Positions 6,584 through 14,769 of a stretch of 21,185 bases of DNA are shown here, one piece after another. Position 1 is the stretch's first letter, and each line of letters starts with the position of its first letter. The stretch is taken from assembly GCA_905193995.1 (NCBI GenBank), contig CAJJQT010000006.1:1-21185 (forward strand), given 5' to 3'. This stretch comes from an uncultured Porphyromonadaceae bacterium (GTDB taxonomy: Bacteria > Bacteroidota > Bacteroidia > Bacteroidales > Muribaculaceae). The notes below the pieces were generated by a model. The model was given only the letters and a program-made list of their open reading frames with translations, made no database searches and was not told the origin of the DNA. The position numbers and the translations under genes were made by a program.

Positions 6584-9500
6584 AACTGCTTGAGCTCGAA
6601 ATACACAACATCGCATCGATAGCCGATGCCAGGGTCGACTTCGCCGGCAGTCCGCTCCGCGACGCCGGTGTATTCCTCATCAGCGGCCCGACAGGCGCCG
6701 GCAAGAGCACGCTGCTCGACGCCATCTGCCTGGCGCTCTACGACAACGTGCCGCGCATGAAGCGCACCGAGATGCGCACACGGGCCGACGGACCGGGCAC
6801 CGACAACGGAATGGCGCCCAACGACGCCCGGCAACTGCTGCGCCAGGGCACTTCCGAAGGCTTCGCACGGCTCACCTTCGAGGCCAACAACGGCCGCACC
6901 TACCGCGCCGAATGGATCGCCGAACGCACCATACGCCGTTCGCGGGGCACCGACGCCGGCAAGATAAAGACCCGCAGGCGCCTGCTCACCTGTCTGAGCG
7001 ACCCGTCGGAAACCCCTCTCGACAAGATCGCAGCCGTGAACGACGCTGTAATAGGGCTAACCGGACTTACCTATGAGCAGTTCTGCCGCACTACCATGCT
7101 CGCGCAGGGCGAGTTCACCCGCTTTCTGCTAAGCGATGACGATGCCAAAGCCGACATCCTCGAAAAGATCACCAACAAGACCGTCTACACCCGCATCGGC
7201 GCCCGTATCTTCGAGGAAACGCGCCGGCGCGAGAACGCCGTACGCGAGCTCGAGGCGCGCCGCGGCATGGTACGCATCATGCCGCCCGACGCCCGCGCCG
7301 CTCTCGCCGGCGAGCGCACCCGCATGGCCGACAATGCCACGCAAGGGCGCACGCGCCTCAAAGCACTCGGCTTCGCCCGCCAGTGGCTGACGCGCGAAGC
7401 CGAGCTTAATGAACGCCGACAGAGCGAAACCGAGGCCGTCGGACGCGCCCAAAGCGCCGTCAGCGATGAGGCATTCGTAAGGCTGTGCCGCTTATTGGAG
7501 CGGCTCGATGGCTCGGCCGAGGCGCGCCGCGCCCTCCGCACCGAAGCTGACGCCCGCGCCGAAGCGACCCGCAACCGCGCGAAAATCGATGCCCTGCATA
7601 TCGAATTCCGCAGCTATCTCCGGCTGAAGCAACGGCTGGCCGCACGCCGCGATGCCGCTTTCAGCGCAGCCGAGGACTTCGGGCGCCGGATCGGCGCGTA
7701 CGGTGTCCGCGCCGAAGCCTTCGCACAGGCCGACACGGTGAATGATGCGCTATCAGCCGCCATCGCGGCCCGGCGCGCAATAGCAGATCTGACACGACAG
7801 CGCGCCCACGCCGAGACATCGCTCCCTGATCTCGACAAGGCTTTCCGAAACGCCAAGGCAGCTGCAGCGGATGCCGCCGCAACCACCGCTGCCGCCAAGG
7901 ACCGCGTCCGCAGCCTCAGCGACAATATTGGCCGATACGACTTTACCGCACTGAGTGCCGCACGCGACGCTGCCATACGTCGGCGCGAAGACCTCCGCAC
8001 AGCCGCAAAAGAAATGTCCGATATCACCGAGGACACCCGTAAATATGAAGCTGATCTAAATTCATACAATACTGCATTCAAAAAGCTCACTGCGACCGAA
8101 AGCGACTGCAAACGTCTTGCGGTTGAGGCTGAAAAGGCCGCCCGGGAACTCGAAAAAGCCGGAAAAAGATACGATCTGGCCGCAGCCACCGACAGTGAGC
8201 GCGCCAACGCGCTCCGTGCCCTGCTCATCCCGGGCTGCAAGTGTCCGGTGTGCCGCCGCATCGTGGAGCAAGTCACAGAGCCCGACTCAAGTGCCGAATC
8301 GGAGCTGCGCCGTATGCTCAAGGGCGAGCTCGACCGCGCCGAAGAAGCAGCATGCAACGCACGCAAGACGCTTACCGACGCGCAGGCCGCACTGCAGGCC
8401 GACCGCCGTGTCAGCGACAGCGAGAAGGCGCGCCTCATAAAGGTATACGATGAACTTACCGGCAGGCGGGAGAAGCTGATCGGCGAGCTCGAAGCATTGC
8501 ATACTGCGCCCGAAGCCCTCGACAAGGCTTACGCCGAGGCCGAAAACTGCCGGGCCGAAGCAGCCCGGGCGCTCGAAGCCCGCGAGAAACTGATCGCCGG
8601 CCGACAGGCCGAGCAGAAGGAGCTTGACCGGAGAGCTGAGGCTGAAAAAAAGGCCGCTGCAGCCATGGAGCGCGCCCGGGCGGCCGCCGACTCGGCCCGC
8701 GAGCTAATCAAGTCGGCCGACGAGAATCTGGCCGCGCGGCGCGCCGACCTCGAAGCAGCAATTGCCGTTCTCGACGCCATCACGGGCATAGAGGCCTGGA
8801 CCGACGAACGCAGGGCCGGTGAGGATGTATTCAAGGCGGTTTTCAACGAGTCTCTCGCCAATTACCGTAAACTCACGGCCGACCGCGACAGCAGCCTCGC
8901 CGACTTCGAGACAGCCCGCACGGCCATTCTCGGCCTGGAGGCCGTCGAAGGCACACTGCCATGGAGGGCCGACACGGCCGACCTGTCCGATGCGGCCGAC
9001 GTCCCCGGCGCGGACCCGGGGGCGATGCTGCATGGCATAGCGTCGGAGTACACTCGCCTGAAAACTCTGGTGGGCCGCTCGGAGACCGACGCCAAAACCT
9101 GTCGCGCACAGGTCGAGGCCTTTCTGCAGGCACAGCACGATTTCTCGGAAGCCGAACTCGCGCAGCTCAACGAAGTCACTGATCGGGAGGCAAAAATAGC
9201 AAAGGACACCGTCGACAAAGTGCATACCGCCCTCGAAGACGCTCAGAAAGCCCTGAAACGCACAGAAATTGACCTTGAGGAGCACAGAGCAGCACGACCC
9301 GGGATCGAAGAAGGCGCTACTGCCGGAAAAATCGCTGAAGAAGAGCAGGCGCTCACTCAGCGCATCGATGAAATATATGGGCGCCTCGGAAGCATCGACG
9401 CTCAGCTCAAGGCCGACGACGAGGCCATCGCGGCCGTCGGCAAGCTACAGGAACAGATCGACTGCGCCCGGGCCGAATACGAACAGTGGAACGGCCTAAA

Positions 9501-9984
9501 CGCGCTCTTCGGGAGCGCCGACGGCGCGAAATTCAAGCGCATCGCCCAGGGGTTCATTCTCGAAGCCCTGCTGCAGCGGGCCAACCGCTATCTGCAGCGA
9601 CTGACCGACCGCTACAGCCTGACGATGCAGCCGGGTACGTTCAGCATCGACGTCATAGACGCCTACAACGGCGGAGCGCTCCGCTCGGCCAATACCGGCA
9701 GCGGCGGCGAGAGCTTCATGGTGTCACTTTCGCTGGCCCTGGCGCTGAGCGACATCAGCCCGCGCCTGGCGGTCGACACACTGTTCATCGACGAAGGCTT
9801 CGGCACGCTATCGGGCGAGCCGCTGGCGCGTGCAGTGGCGCTTCTGCGCAGCCTTCAGCGCGAATCGGGGCGCCGGGTCGGCATCATCAGCCACATCGAG
9901 GCCCTGGCCAAGGAAATCCCAGTCCGCATCGAAGTCATCAAAGACCCCTCCAGCGCCACCTCGCGCCTCGCCCTCACCGACTGA
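6580..9984 (+). CDS. sbcC: SbcC-type SMC/Rad50-like ATPase subunit of SbcCD
   Basis: The 1134-residue protein is the ATPase and coiled-coil half of the SbcCD nuclease. Seen: KLLELEIHNIASI start, Walker A GPTGAGKST (36-44), Q-loop region QFCRTTMLAQGEF, then two long Ala/Glu/Arg-rich coiled coils flanking a zinc hook C555-P-V-C558, and a C-terminal lobe with the ABC signature SGGE (1041-1044), Walker B and D-loop LFIDEGFGTL (D1071, E1072) and H-loop H1105 in ISHIEAL. The length is usual for SbcC. An additional cysteine (C553) lies two residues before the hook. The frame is open upstream to 6130 within sbcD, but the ATG overlapping the sbcD stop gives the family N-terminus. GC content dips in part of the coiled-coil coding region (about 8040-8110), which I read as relaxed composition, not transfer. 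It ends 14 bp from the convergent aminotransferase gene. Confidence 0.96.
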   Translation: MKLLELEIHNIASIADARVDFAGSPLRDAGVFLISGPTGAGKSTLLDAICLALYDNVPRMKRTEMRTRADGPGTDNGMAPNDARQLLRQGTSEGFARLTFEANNGRTYRAEWIAERTIRRSRGTDAGKIKTRRRLLTCLSDPSETPLDKIAAVNDAVIGLTGLTYEQFCRTTMLAQGEFTRFLLSDDDAKADILEKITNKTVYTRIGARIFEETRRRENAVRELEARRGMVRIMPPDARAALAGERTRMADNATQGRTRLKALGFARQWLTREAELNERRQSETEAVGRAQSAVSDEAFVRLCRLLERLDGSAEARRALRTEADARAEATRNRAKIDALHIEFRSYLRLKQRLAARRDAAFSAAEDFGRRIGAYGVRAEAFAQADTVNDALSAAIAARRAIADLTRQRAHAETSLPDLDKAFRNAKAAAADAAATTAAAKDRVRSLSDNIGRYDFTALSAARDAAIRRREDLRTAAKEMSDITEDTRKYEADLNSYNTAFKKLTATESDCKRLAVEAEKAARELEKAGKRYDLAAATDSERANALRALLIPGCKCPVCRRIVEQVTEPDSSAESELRRMLKGELDRAEEAACNARKTLTDAQAALQADRRVSDSEKARLIKVYDELTGRREKLIGELEALHTAPEALDKAYAEAENCRAEAARALEAREKLIAGRQAEQKELDRRAEAEKKAAAAMERARAAADSARELIKSADENLAARRADLEAAIAVLDAITGIEAWTDERRAGEDVFKAVFNESLANYRKLTADRDSSLADFETARTAILGLEAVEGTLPWRADTADLSDAADVPGADPGAMLHGIASEYTRLKTLVGRSETDAKTCRAQVEAFLQAQHDFSEAELAQLNEVTDREAKIAKDTVDKVHTALEDAQKALKRTEIDLEEHRAARPGIEEGATAGKIAEEEQALTQRIDEIYGRLGSIDAQLKADDEAIAAVGKLQEQIDCARAEYEQWNGLNALFGSADGAKFKRIAQGFILEALLQRANRYLQRLTDRYSLTMQPGTFSIDVIDAYNGGALRSANTGSGGESFMVSLSLALALSDISPRLAVDTLFIDEGFGTLSGEPLARAVALLRSLQRESGRRVGIISHIEALAKEIPVRIEVIKDPSSATSRLALTD

Positions 9985-9998
9985 AAAAACATTTGAGA

Positions 9999-11267
9999 TC
10001 AGGGGAGGAGGGCGGCGCGGATGCGGGAGGCGATGAAGCGGAGGTCGTCGTCGGTGACCCAGGGGCCGGCGGGGAGGCAGAGGCCACGGCTGAAGAGATC
10101 CTCGCTCACGCCGCTGAGATAGGCCGGAGCGGAGGCGTAGAGCGGCTGGCAGTGCATCGGCTTCCAAAGAGGTCTGCTTTCGATGCTGGCCTCGGCCAGG
10201 GCCATGCGCAGGGCTTCGACATCGGCCCGCGGCTCGACGGCCGTGTGGGGCGACGAGGCCGCATGAGTGACGCCGGCGGCTCCCCCGACAGCTCCGCTGA
10301 CCACAGTCTTGTAGGCGTTCTCGCGGCCGCGGACCCGCACCGAGTCATCGAGCGTGACGGTGCAGAGCCAGAAGTTGGCGTCGTAGCGCGGCGAGGGATT
10401 TTCGTGAAGATGAATGCCCGGAATGTCGGCCAACAGCTCGCGGTACATGGCCTGCACGTGGCGGTGATGGGCCAGATGCTCGTCGATGACGGCCATCTGG
10501 CCGCGCCCTATGGCGGCGCATACATTCGACAGGCGGAAATTATAGCCAAGCTCCTCGTGCTGATAATATGGGTACGATTCGCGGGCCTGAGTGGCGTAGA
10601 ACATCATGCGGCGGCGCTCGGCGTCGTCGGGCACGATGAGCGCGCCGCCGCCCGAGGTGGTGATCATCTTGTTGCCGTTGAACGACAGCACACCGTAGCG
10701 GCCGAAGGTGCCGCAGCGCTGCCCGTCGAAGCAGCTGCCCATAGCCTCGGCGGCATCCTCGATGACCGGAATATCGTATTTGCGGCCGATTTCAATAATC
10801 TCGTCGATGCGGCAGGGCATGCCGTAGAGATGCACGGCCATGATGGCGCGGGGCTTGCGGCCCGTGACGGCGATGCGGTCGGCGATGGCGCGGTCGAGCA
10901 GCGCGGGATCCATGTTCCAGCTCTCGGGCTCGGAATCGATCAGCACCGGCCTTGCACCGAGATACATGATCGGGTTGACCGAGGCGCAGAACGTGAACGA
11001 CTGGGCCACGACCTCGTCGCCGGCCTTGACGCCGCAGCCGATCAGTGCGAGCTGCACGGCCGAGGTGCCGTTGCAGAGCGCCACAACGCGCTTGTCGAGC
11101 GGCGCGCGCCCTTCGCGGCGGTTCATGAATGCCTCGAGGTCGTGCTCGAAAGCGTCGACATCGGGGCCCATAGGTACTATCCAGTTGTCCTCGAAGGCCT
11201 TGAGCACATATTTCAGTTCCTCTCCTCCGAGATGGTTCAGACAAAGCAGTATACGACGGTCAGACAT
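9999..11267 (-). CDS. DegT/DnrJ/EryC1/StrS-family PLP-dependent sugar aminotransferase
   Basis: The protein (422 residues) belongs to the fold-type I aminotransferases that convert nucleotide-linked keto-sugars to amino-sugars for surface glycans. Motifs: NGTSA (66-70) for phosphate binding, VIEDAAEA with D171 for the PLP pyridine nitrogen, SFNGNK with the Schiff-base lysine K200 followed by TTSGGGA, and RPLWKPMH near the C-terminus, typical of the WecE/PglE/PseC-like group. Between the FWLCTV strand and RPLWKPMH lies a Gly/Ala-rich stretch (GAVGGAAG) longer than in the shortest family members; I believe related Bacteroidota enzymes share it, from memory. It is the last gene of the minus-strand operon, 4 bp after the glycosyltransferase, which suggests both make the same glycan. 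The exact sugar cannot be deduced; UDP-4-keto-6-deoxy-GlcNAc is one possibility. No hairpin terminator follows. Confidence 0.9.
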   Translation of the reverse strand: MSDRRILLCLNHLGGEELKYVLKAFEDNWIVPMGPDVDAFEHDLEAFMNRREGRAPLDKRVVALCNGTSAVQLALIGCGVKAGDEVVAQSFTFCASVNPIMYLGARPVLIDSEPESWNMDPALLDRAIADRIAVTGRKPRAIMAVHLYGMPCRIDEIIEIGRKYDIPVIEDAAEAMGSCFDGQRCGTFGRYGVLSFNGNKMITTSGGGALIVPDDAERRRMMFYATQARESYPYYQHEELGYNFRLSNVCAAIGRGQMAVIDEHLAHHRHVQAMYRELLADIPGIHLHENPSPRYDANFWLCTVTLDDSVRVRGRENAYKTVVSGAVGGAAGVTHAASSPHTAVEPRADVEALRMALAEASIESRPLWKPMHCQPLYASAPAYLSGVSEDLFSRGLCLPAGPWVTDDDLRFIASRIRAALLP

Positions 11268-11271
11268 ATCG

Positions 11272-12207
11272 TTACAGTTTAAATGCGGTGAGGAAGCGGT
11301 AGATGCGTGCCACGCCGCGTCCTCCGGCCAGTGAATAGTTGTAGAGCAGCCGCCACAGCAGCCGGCGCCCGGGAGGCTGGGCGGCGAGAATGCGGCGCGC
11401 CAGCGCAGGGGCCTCGGGATCGCGGCGCGCCCAGGTCGAGGTCATGATCAGGCGCTGCAGCTCGGCCCAGTGCCGGCGGCGCGGGCCAAGATGCCCGGCG
11501 ACAGCGTCGAGTGCCACGCGCATGCGGCCGACGCGCCCCCCGGTGGTGTTGGTGATCGAATCGGGACTTTCGTTGACATACACCGTGAAGCGCCGGCCGG
11601 CATGAACGATATGCGGCTTCAGGGCCAGGAGACGTACGCCCAGCTCGCAGTCGTCGAACATCCGGGCATCCTCGAGCCAGCCGCCGACGCGGCGGAAATG
11701 CTCCGTGCGGGCCATGTAGCGCATGGTGCTGAACGACGAGTGCATGACGTTGTTGTACAGCACGTCGTGCATGATGAACGGGTGGCGCTCGCGGCGTCCG
11801 TCGGCACGCAGCAGGCAGAAGTCCCAGCAGATGATATCGGCATCAGGCCGGCGTGCGGCGGTAGCCAGAGCTCGCTCCACATGGTCGGGCGTCATGACGT
11901 CGTCCGAGTCGAAAAACATCGTCCACTCCGTGCGGACGGCAGCCAGACCCGCGTTGCGGGCGCGGCAGGCTCCCGGACGGGGCTCGTCCAGAACGCGGAT
12001 GTCGAAATCCGGGGCACTATGTCCGGCGGCCCAGCGGCGGATGACTTCTCCCGAGCCGTCGGTCGAGGCGTTGTCGACAAGTACGAGCGCCAGCGGGCGC
12101 ACTGTCTGCGCCGCCACGCTGTCGAGGGTGCGGCAGACCACGTCGGCCCGGTTGTAGACCGGAATGACGACTGTGACGGCAGGCTCTGTGCGCCGGATAT
12201 TTGTCAT
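11272..12207 (-). CDS. Family 2 (GT-A fold) glycosyltransferase
   Basis: The 311-residue protein starts with a GT2 catalytic domain: TVVIPVYNRADVV (12-24), the nucleotide-binding LVDNASTDGS (44-53), the RNAGL segment, and the metal-binding FFDSDD (98-103, DxD type). A later WLEDARMFDDCELGVRLL segment matches the ED-containing catalytic region (FDDCELG) of this family. No membrane spans are evident, so it is probably a cytosolic or peripheral enzyme adding a sugar to a lipid-linked or protein glycan. Donor and acceptor are unknown. It lies 10 bp after the metallo-hydrolase gene and 4 bp before the sugar aminotransferase gene in the same operon. The last 80 residues are Arg-rich and unassigned, plausibly membrane-associating. 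Confidence 0.88.
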   Translation of the reverse strand: MTNIRRTEPAVTVVIPVYNRADVVCRTLDSVAAQTVRPLALVLVDNASTDGSGEVIRRWAAGHSAPDFDIRVLDEPRPGACRARNAGLAAVRTEWTMFFDSDDVMTPDHVERALATAARRPDADIICWDFCLLRADGRRERHPFIMHDVLYNNVMHSSFSTMRYMARTEHFRRVGGWLEDARMFDDCELGVRLLALKPHIVHAGRRFTVYVNESPDSITNTTGGRVGRMRVALDAVAGHLGPRRRHWAELQRLIMTSTWARRDPEAPALARRILAAQPPGRRLLWRLLYNYSLAGGRGVARIYRFLTAFKL

Positions 12208-12217
12208 GGCTCTTGAA

Positions 12218-13219
12218 TCAGAAAACGTATAGATCGGTGACGTCGAAGCGCGGCAGAGGTATGATGTAGACCGACCGCTCGGGAATTTCGGAGGCCGACG
12301 CCGACGGGCTGACGCCGACGCGGCGCAGCTCGCTGGTGACAGTGGCCATGGCCGTGGCCGGCGTGTTGTTGTCCTCGCTCAGGTGGCACAGAAATATATG
12401 GCGCAGGGCCGGAGTGTAGATCTCGGTGAGATAGCGGGCAGTGACCTTGTTGTCCATGTGGCCGCGTTCCGACCGGATGCGCGATTTCAGATGCTCGGGA
12501 TAGCGGCCGCCGATGAGCATGTCGGCATCGTAGTTGCTCTCGATCATAAGCGCGCGCGCGCGGCGGATGTAGAAGTCGGCGCGCTCGGTGACGGTGCCCA
12601 TGTCGGTTGCGACGACGAATGTCATGTCGCCCAGCGACACGCTGTAGCCGCAGTTGTCGGTCCCGTCGTGCGAAGTCTCGAAAGGCACGACGGTCATAGG
12701 CCCTACGGTGTACTCGTGCTCCTTGAATATGGGCGAGTGGTAGTCCTTGATGCGGCGCGATATGTTGTGGCGGCGCAGCAGCCCCTCGAGCACGCGCAGA
12801 GTCGAATAGAGGCGCATATGCGGGTTGCGGCGCAGCAGCGAGTATGCGAATTTCACGTGGTCGGCGTGGTCGTGGGTCAGAAATATGCCGCGGATCGATT
12901 CCATGGCGATACCGTTGCGGCGCAGGGCGTCGGTGACCTTGTTGTTGTCGACGCCGGCGTCGATGAGAATGCCGGCCTCGCGGGTGCCGATATAGGAGCA
13001 GTTGCCGCTGGAGCCGCTGCCCATCGACATGAAGCGCAGCCGGTCGGCCGGACGGCGGTATTCTGCGCCGAGGCCGAACTCTCCGGCAGCCGAGGCGGCG
13101 GCGCCTGCCGGGGGTGCGGCCGCCACTACCTCAAAGGTGACATCGGCTTCGTCGGACGCGAAGAGGCTGGGCAGATCGTCCATCGGGCGTGAGGGGCGGC
13201 GGTTGTATCGGCGTGTCAT
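12218..13219 (-). CDS. YycJ/WalJ-like metallo-beta-lactamase-fold hydrolase
   Basis: The product (333 residues) has an MBL core beginning at about residue 61 with RLRFMSMGSGSSGN, the usual start of YycJ/WalJ proteins. The metal-binding motif THDHADH (115-121) is complete; further ligands are likely H164 in ETSHDG, D190 in VATDMG and H275 in LCHLSEDNN, giving a dinuclear Zn/Mn site. YycJ relatives act on nucleic acid (a 5'-3' exonuclease role has been reported) and in Firmicutes sit with the WalKR regulators of cell-wall metabolism. Odd: residues 1-60 form an Ala-rich, low-complexity extension not expected in the family, where about 260-270 residues is usual. The ATG at 13219 is 3 bp after the methyltransferase stop; M13 (ATG at 13183) is an alternative start but still leaves most of the extension. 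Function in this organism is inferred from fold only. Confidence 0.85.
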   Translation of the reverse strand: MTRRYNRRPSRPMDDLPSLFASDEADVTFEVVAAAPPAGAAASAAGEFGLGAEYRRPADRLRFMSMGSGSSGNCSYIGTREAGILIDAGVDNNKVTDALRRNGIAMESIRGIFLTHDHADHVKFAYSLLRRNPHMRLYSTLRVLEGLLRRHNISRRIKDYHSPIFKEHEYTVGPMTVVPFETSHDGTDNCGYSVSLGDMTFVVATDMGTVTERADFYIRRARALMIESNYDADMLIGGRYPEHLKSRIRSERGHMDNKVTARYLTEIYTPALRHIFLCHLSEDNNTPATAMATVTSELRRVGVSPSASASEIPERSVYIIPLPRFDVTDLYVF

Positions 13220-13222
13220 GGC

Positions 13223-13927
13223 TTAGCTGCAGATTAGGAAGATGGCGGGAATCTTTGAATAGTCGCACCGGGCTTCGCGCCAGCGGGCGGCGGTGCGTGT
13301 GATGATGCTCTGGCGGGGGCCGGTGATGTCGGCGGCCACGCACAGGCGCGTGTCCGGCGCCAGGGCGGCGGTCAGCTCGGCCAGCAGCCGGTTGTTGCGG
13401 TATGGGGTCTCGATGAATATCTGTGTGCGGCTGTGGCGGCGCTCCATGTCGCGGATGGCGCGGCTGCGTGCGGCAGCCTCGATGGGCAGATAGCCGTGGA
13501 AAGTGAATGACTGGCCGTTCGAGCCCGACCCCATCAGCGAGAGCAGTATGCTCGACGGGCCTACCAGAGGCACTACCTCATAGCCGCGGCGCTGTGCGGC
13601 GGCCACAAGATCGGCGCCGGGATCGGCCACGGCGGGGCAGCCGGCCTCGCTCACCACGCCTACGTCGAAGCCCTCGGCCAGAGGCGTGAGCATGGCCTCG
13701 ACGGCCGTGGACGGTGTGTGCTCGCTGAGCTCCTCGAAGTGGAGGTCATCGATAACGATGTCGCGCGAGGCGGCACGCAGAAAGCGCCGGGCCGAGCGCA
13801 GGTTTTCGACTACAAAATACCGCACCGACCGCAGCAGCTCGATGTTGCGGGCCGGCACGACGTCGGCCACGGGCGTGTCGCCCATGGGAACGGGGAAGAG
13901 ATACAGGCGGCCTGGCTTCGTGCTCAT
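13223..13927 (-). CDS. RsmI-like SAM-dependent methyltransferase (tetrapyrrole methylase family)
   Basis: The 234-residue protein resembles RsmI, which 2'-O-methylates C1402 of 16S rRNA. Seen: LYLFPVPMGDTP at the N-terminus (RsmI has PTPIGNL), VVSEAGCPAVADPG (RsmI: DAGTPxISDPG), VPLVGPSSILLSLMGSG for SAM binding, FTFHGYLP, and FIETPYRN. Because the PIGN-type and DAGTP motifs are altered, and because Bacteroidota commonly carry a second RsmI-like gene besides rsmI (from memory), it may not be the true RsmI and its substrate may differ. The frame extends upstream to 14296 inside murI, but the ATG at 13925-13927 overlaps the murI stop as ATGA and gives the family N-terminus. It sits third in the pgi-murI operon. 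Confidence 0.85.
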   Translation of the reverse strand: MSTKPGRLYLFPVPMGDTPVADVVPARNIELLRSVRYFVVENLRSARRFLRAASRDIVIDDLHFEELSEHTPSTAVEAMLTPLAEGFDVGVVSEAGCPAVADPGADLVAAAQRRGYEVVPLVGPSSILLSLMGSGSNGQSFTFHGYLPIEAAARSRAIRDMERRHSRTQIFIETPYRNNRLLAELTAALAPDTRLCVAADITGPRQSIITRTAARWREARCDYSKIPAIFLICS

Positions 13928-14769
13928 ATGTGTGTGCTTCTGACCGGCTGTCCGGTGAATACGGCCGCGAGCCGGTCGAAGGCGTCCGGATCGCCGGTTG
14001 TGAGATAAGCGACGGAGCCGCCGCGAGTGAGGCGGTCGTCCATGTCGGGATGGCGGCGCAGGTAGTCGACCAGCGATTCGGCCACGATGTCGCCCTGAAC
14101 GACGACGCGGATGCCGCGCGGGGCACAGCAGGCCTGTATCTTCGGCAGCAGCAGCGGATAGTGCGTGCAGCCGAGCACCACGGTGTCGATGAGCGGATCG
14201 GCGGCGAGCAGGGTATCGATATCCTTGGCCACAAAGAAATCGGCGCCGTCGGATGCGGCTTCGCCGTACTCGACCAGGGGCACCCACATCGGGCATGCGT
14301 GACTCGTGACCGCATAGTCGGGGTGGAGATTGGCGATCTCGATATCGTAGGAGCCCGATGTCACGGTGGCGGGAGTGCCGAGCACGCCGATGTGGCCCGA
14401 GCGGGTCAGGCCGCCCAGGGCCTCGGCCGTGGGGCGGATGACGCCGAGCACGCGCCGCGAAGGGTCGATGGCCGGCAGGTCACGCTGCTGTATCGAGCGC
14501 AGCGCCTTGGCCGAGGCCGTGTTGCAGGCCAGGATGACCAGATGGCAGCCGCGGGCGAAGAGGGCGCGGACGGCCTCAAGCGTGTAGCGGTAAACTTCGG
14601 CGAACGACCGCGTGCCGTAGGGGGCGCGCGAGTTGTCGCCAAGGTACAGATAGTCGTACTGCGGCAGGCGCTGCCGCAGCGCGCCAAGGATAGTAAGACC
14701 GCCGAAGCCCGAGTCGAATACGCCTATCGGCCCGGGCTTCCGCGGTGATTCTATGTTGCCGGCGGTCAA
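13924..14769 (-). CDS. murI: Glutamate racemase
   Basis: The protein (281 residues) interconverts L- and D-glutamate, supplying D-Glu for UDP-MurNAc pentapeptide in the cytoplasm. Family motifs are complete: [11 protein letters not shown] (16-26) with the substrate-contacting D19-S20, GDNSRAPYG (44-52), the first catalytic cysteine C82 in LACNTAS, and the second, C201, in [10 protein letters not shown]. Length is normal apart from a short N-terminal tail of about 13 residues before PIGVFDSG. Both ends overlap neighbours by ATGA: its start with the pgi stop and its stop with the methyltransferase start. The pairing with pgi is a layout choice; no regulatory site of its own is visible. Confidence 0.97.
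   Translation of the reverse strand: MTAGNIESPRKPGPIGVFDSGFGGLTILGALRQRLPQYDYLYLGDNSRAPYGTRSFAEVYRYTLEAVRALFARGCHLVILACNTASAKALRSIQQRDLPAIDPSRRVLGVIRPTAEALGGLTRSGHIGVLGTPATVTSGSYDIEIANLHPDYAVTSHACPMWVPLVEYGEAASDGADFFVAKDIDTLLAADPLIDTVVLGCTHYPLLLPKIQACCAPRGIRVVVQGDIVAESLVDYLRRHPDMDDRLTRGGSVAYLTTGDPDAFDRLAAVFTGQPVRSTHI

Noticed and set aside
8040..8110. Lower-GC patch inside sbcC as a sign of horizontal transfer
   Set aside because: It is short, stays in frame and lies in a coiled-coil region under weak composition constraint.
7614..8525. 303-codon Ser/Ala/Arg-rich antisense frame over the SbcC coiled coil
   Set aside because: It is the reverse reading of a repetitive Ala/Glu/Arg coiled coil and shows no independent start signals or motif.
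9486..11282. 598-codon open frame on the plus strand across the end of sbcC and the antisense of the aminotransferase gene
   Set aside because: It lies out of frame with sbcC and antisense to a well-supported DegT gene; its translation is low in hydrophobic order and rich in Arg/Ala/Gly, as expected for high-GC shadow frames.
13928..14296. Upstream extension of the methyltransferase frame inside murI
   Set aside because: Arg-rich out-of-frame murI sequence; the ATGA overlap gives the proper N-terminus.
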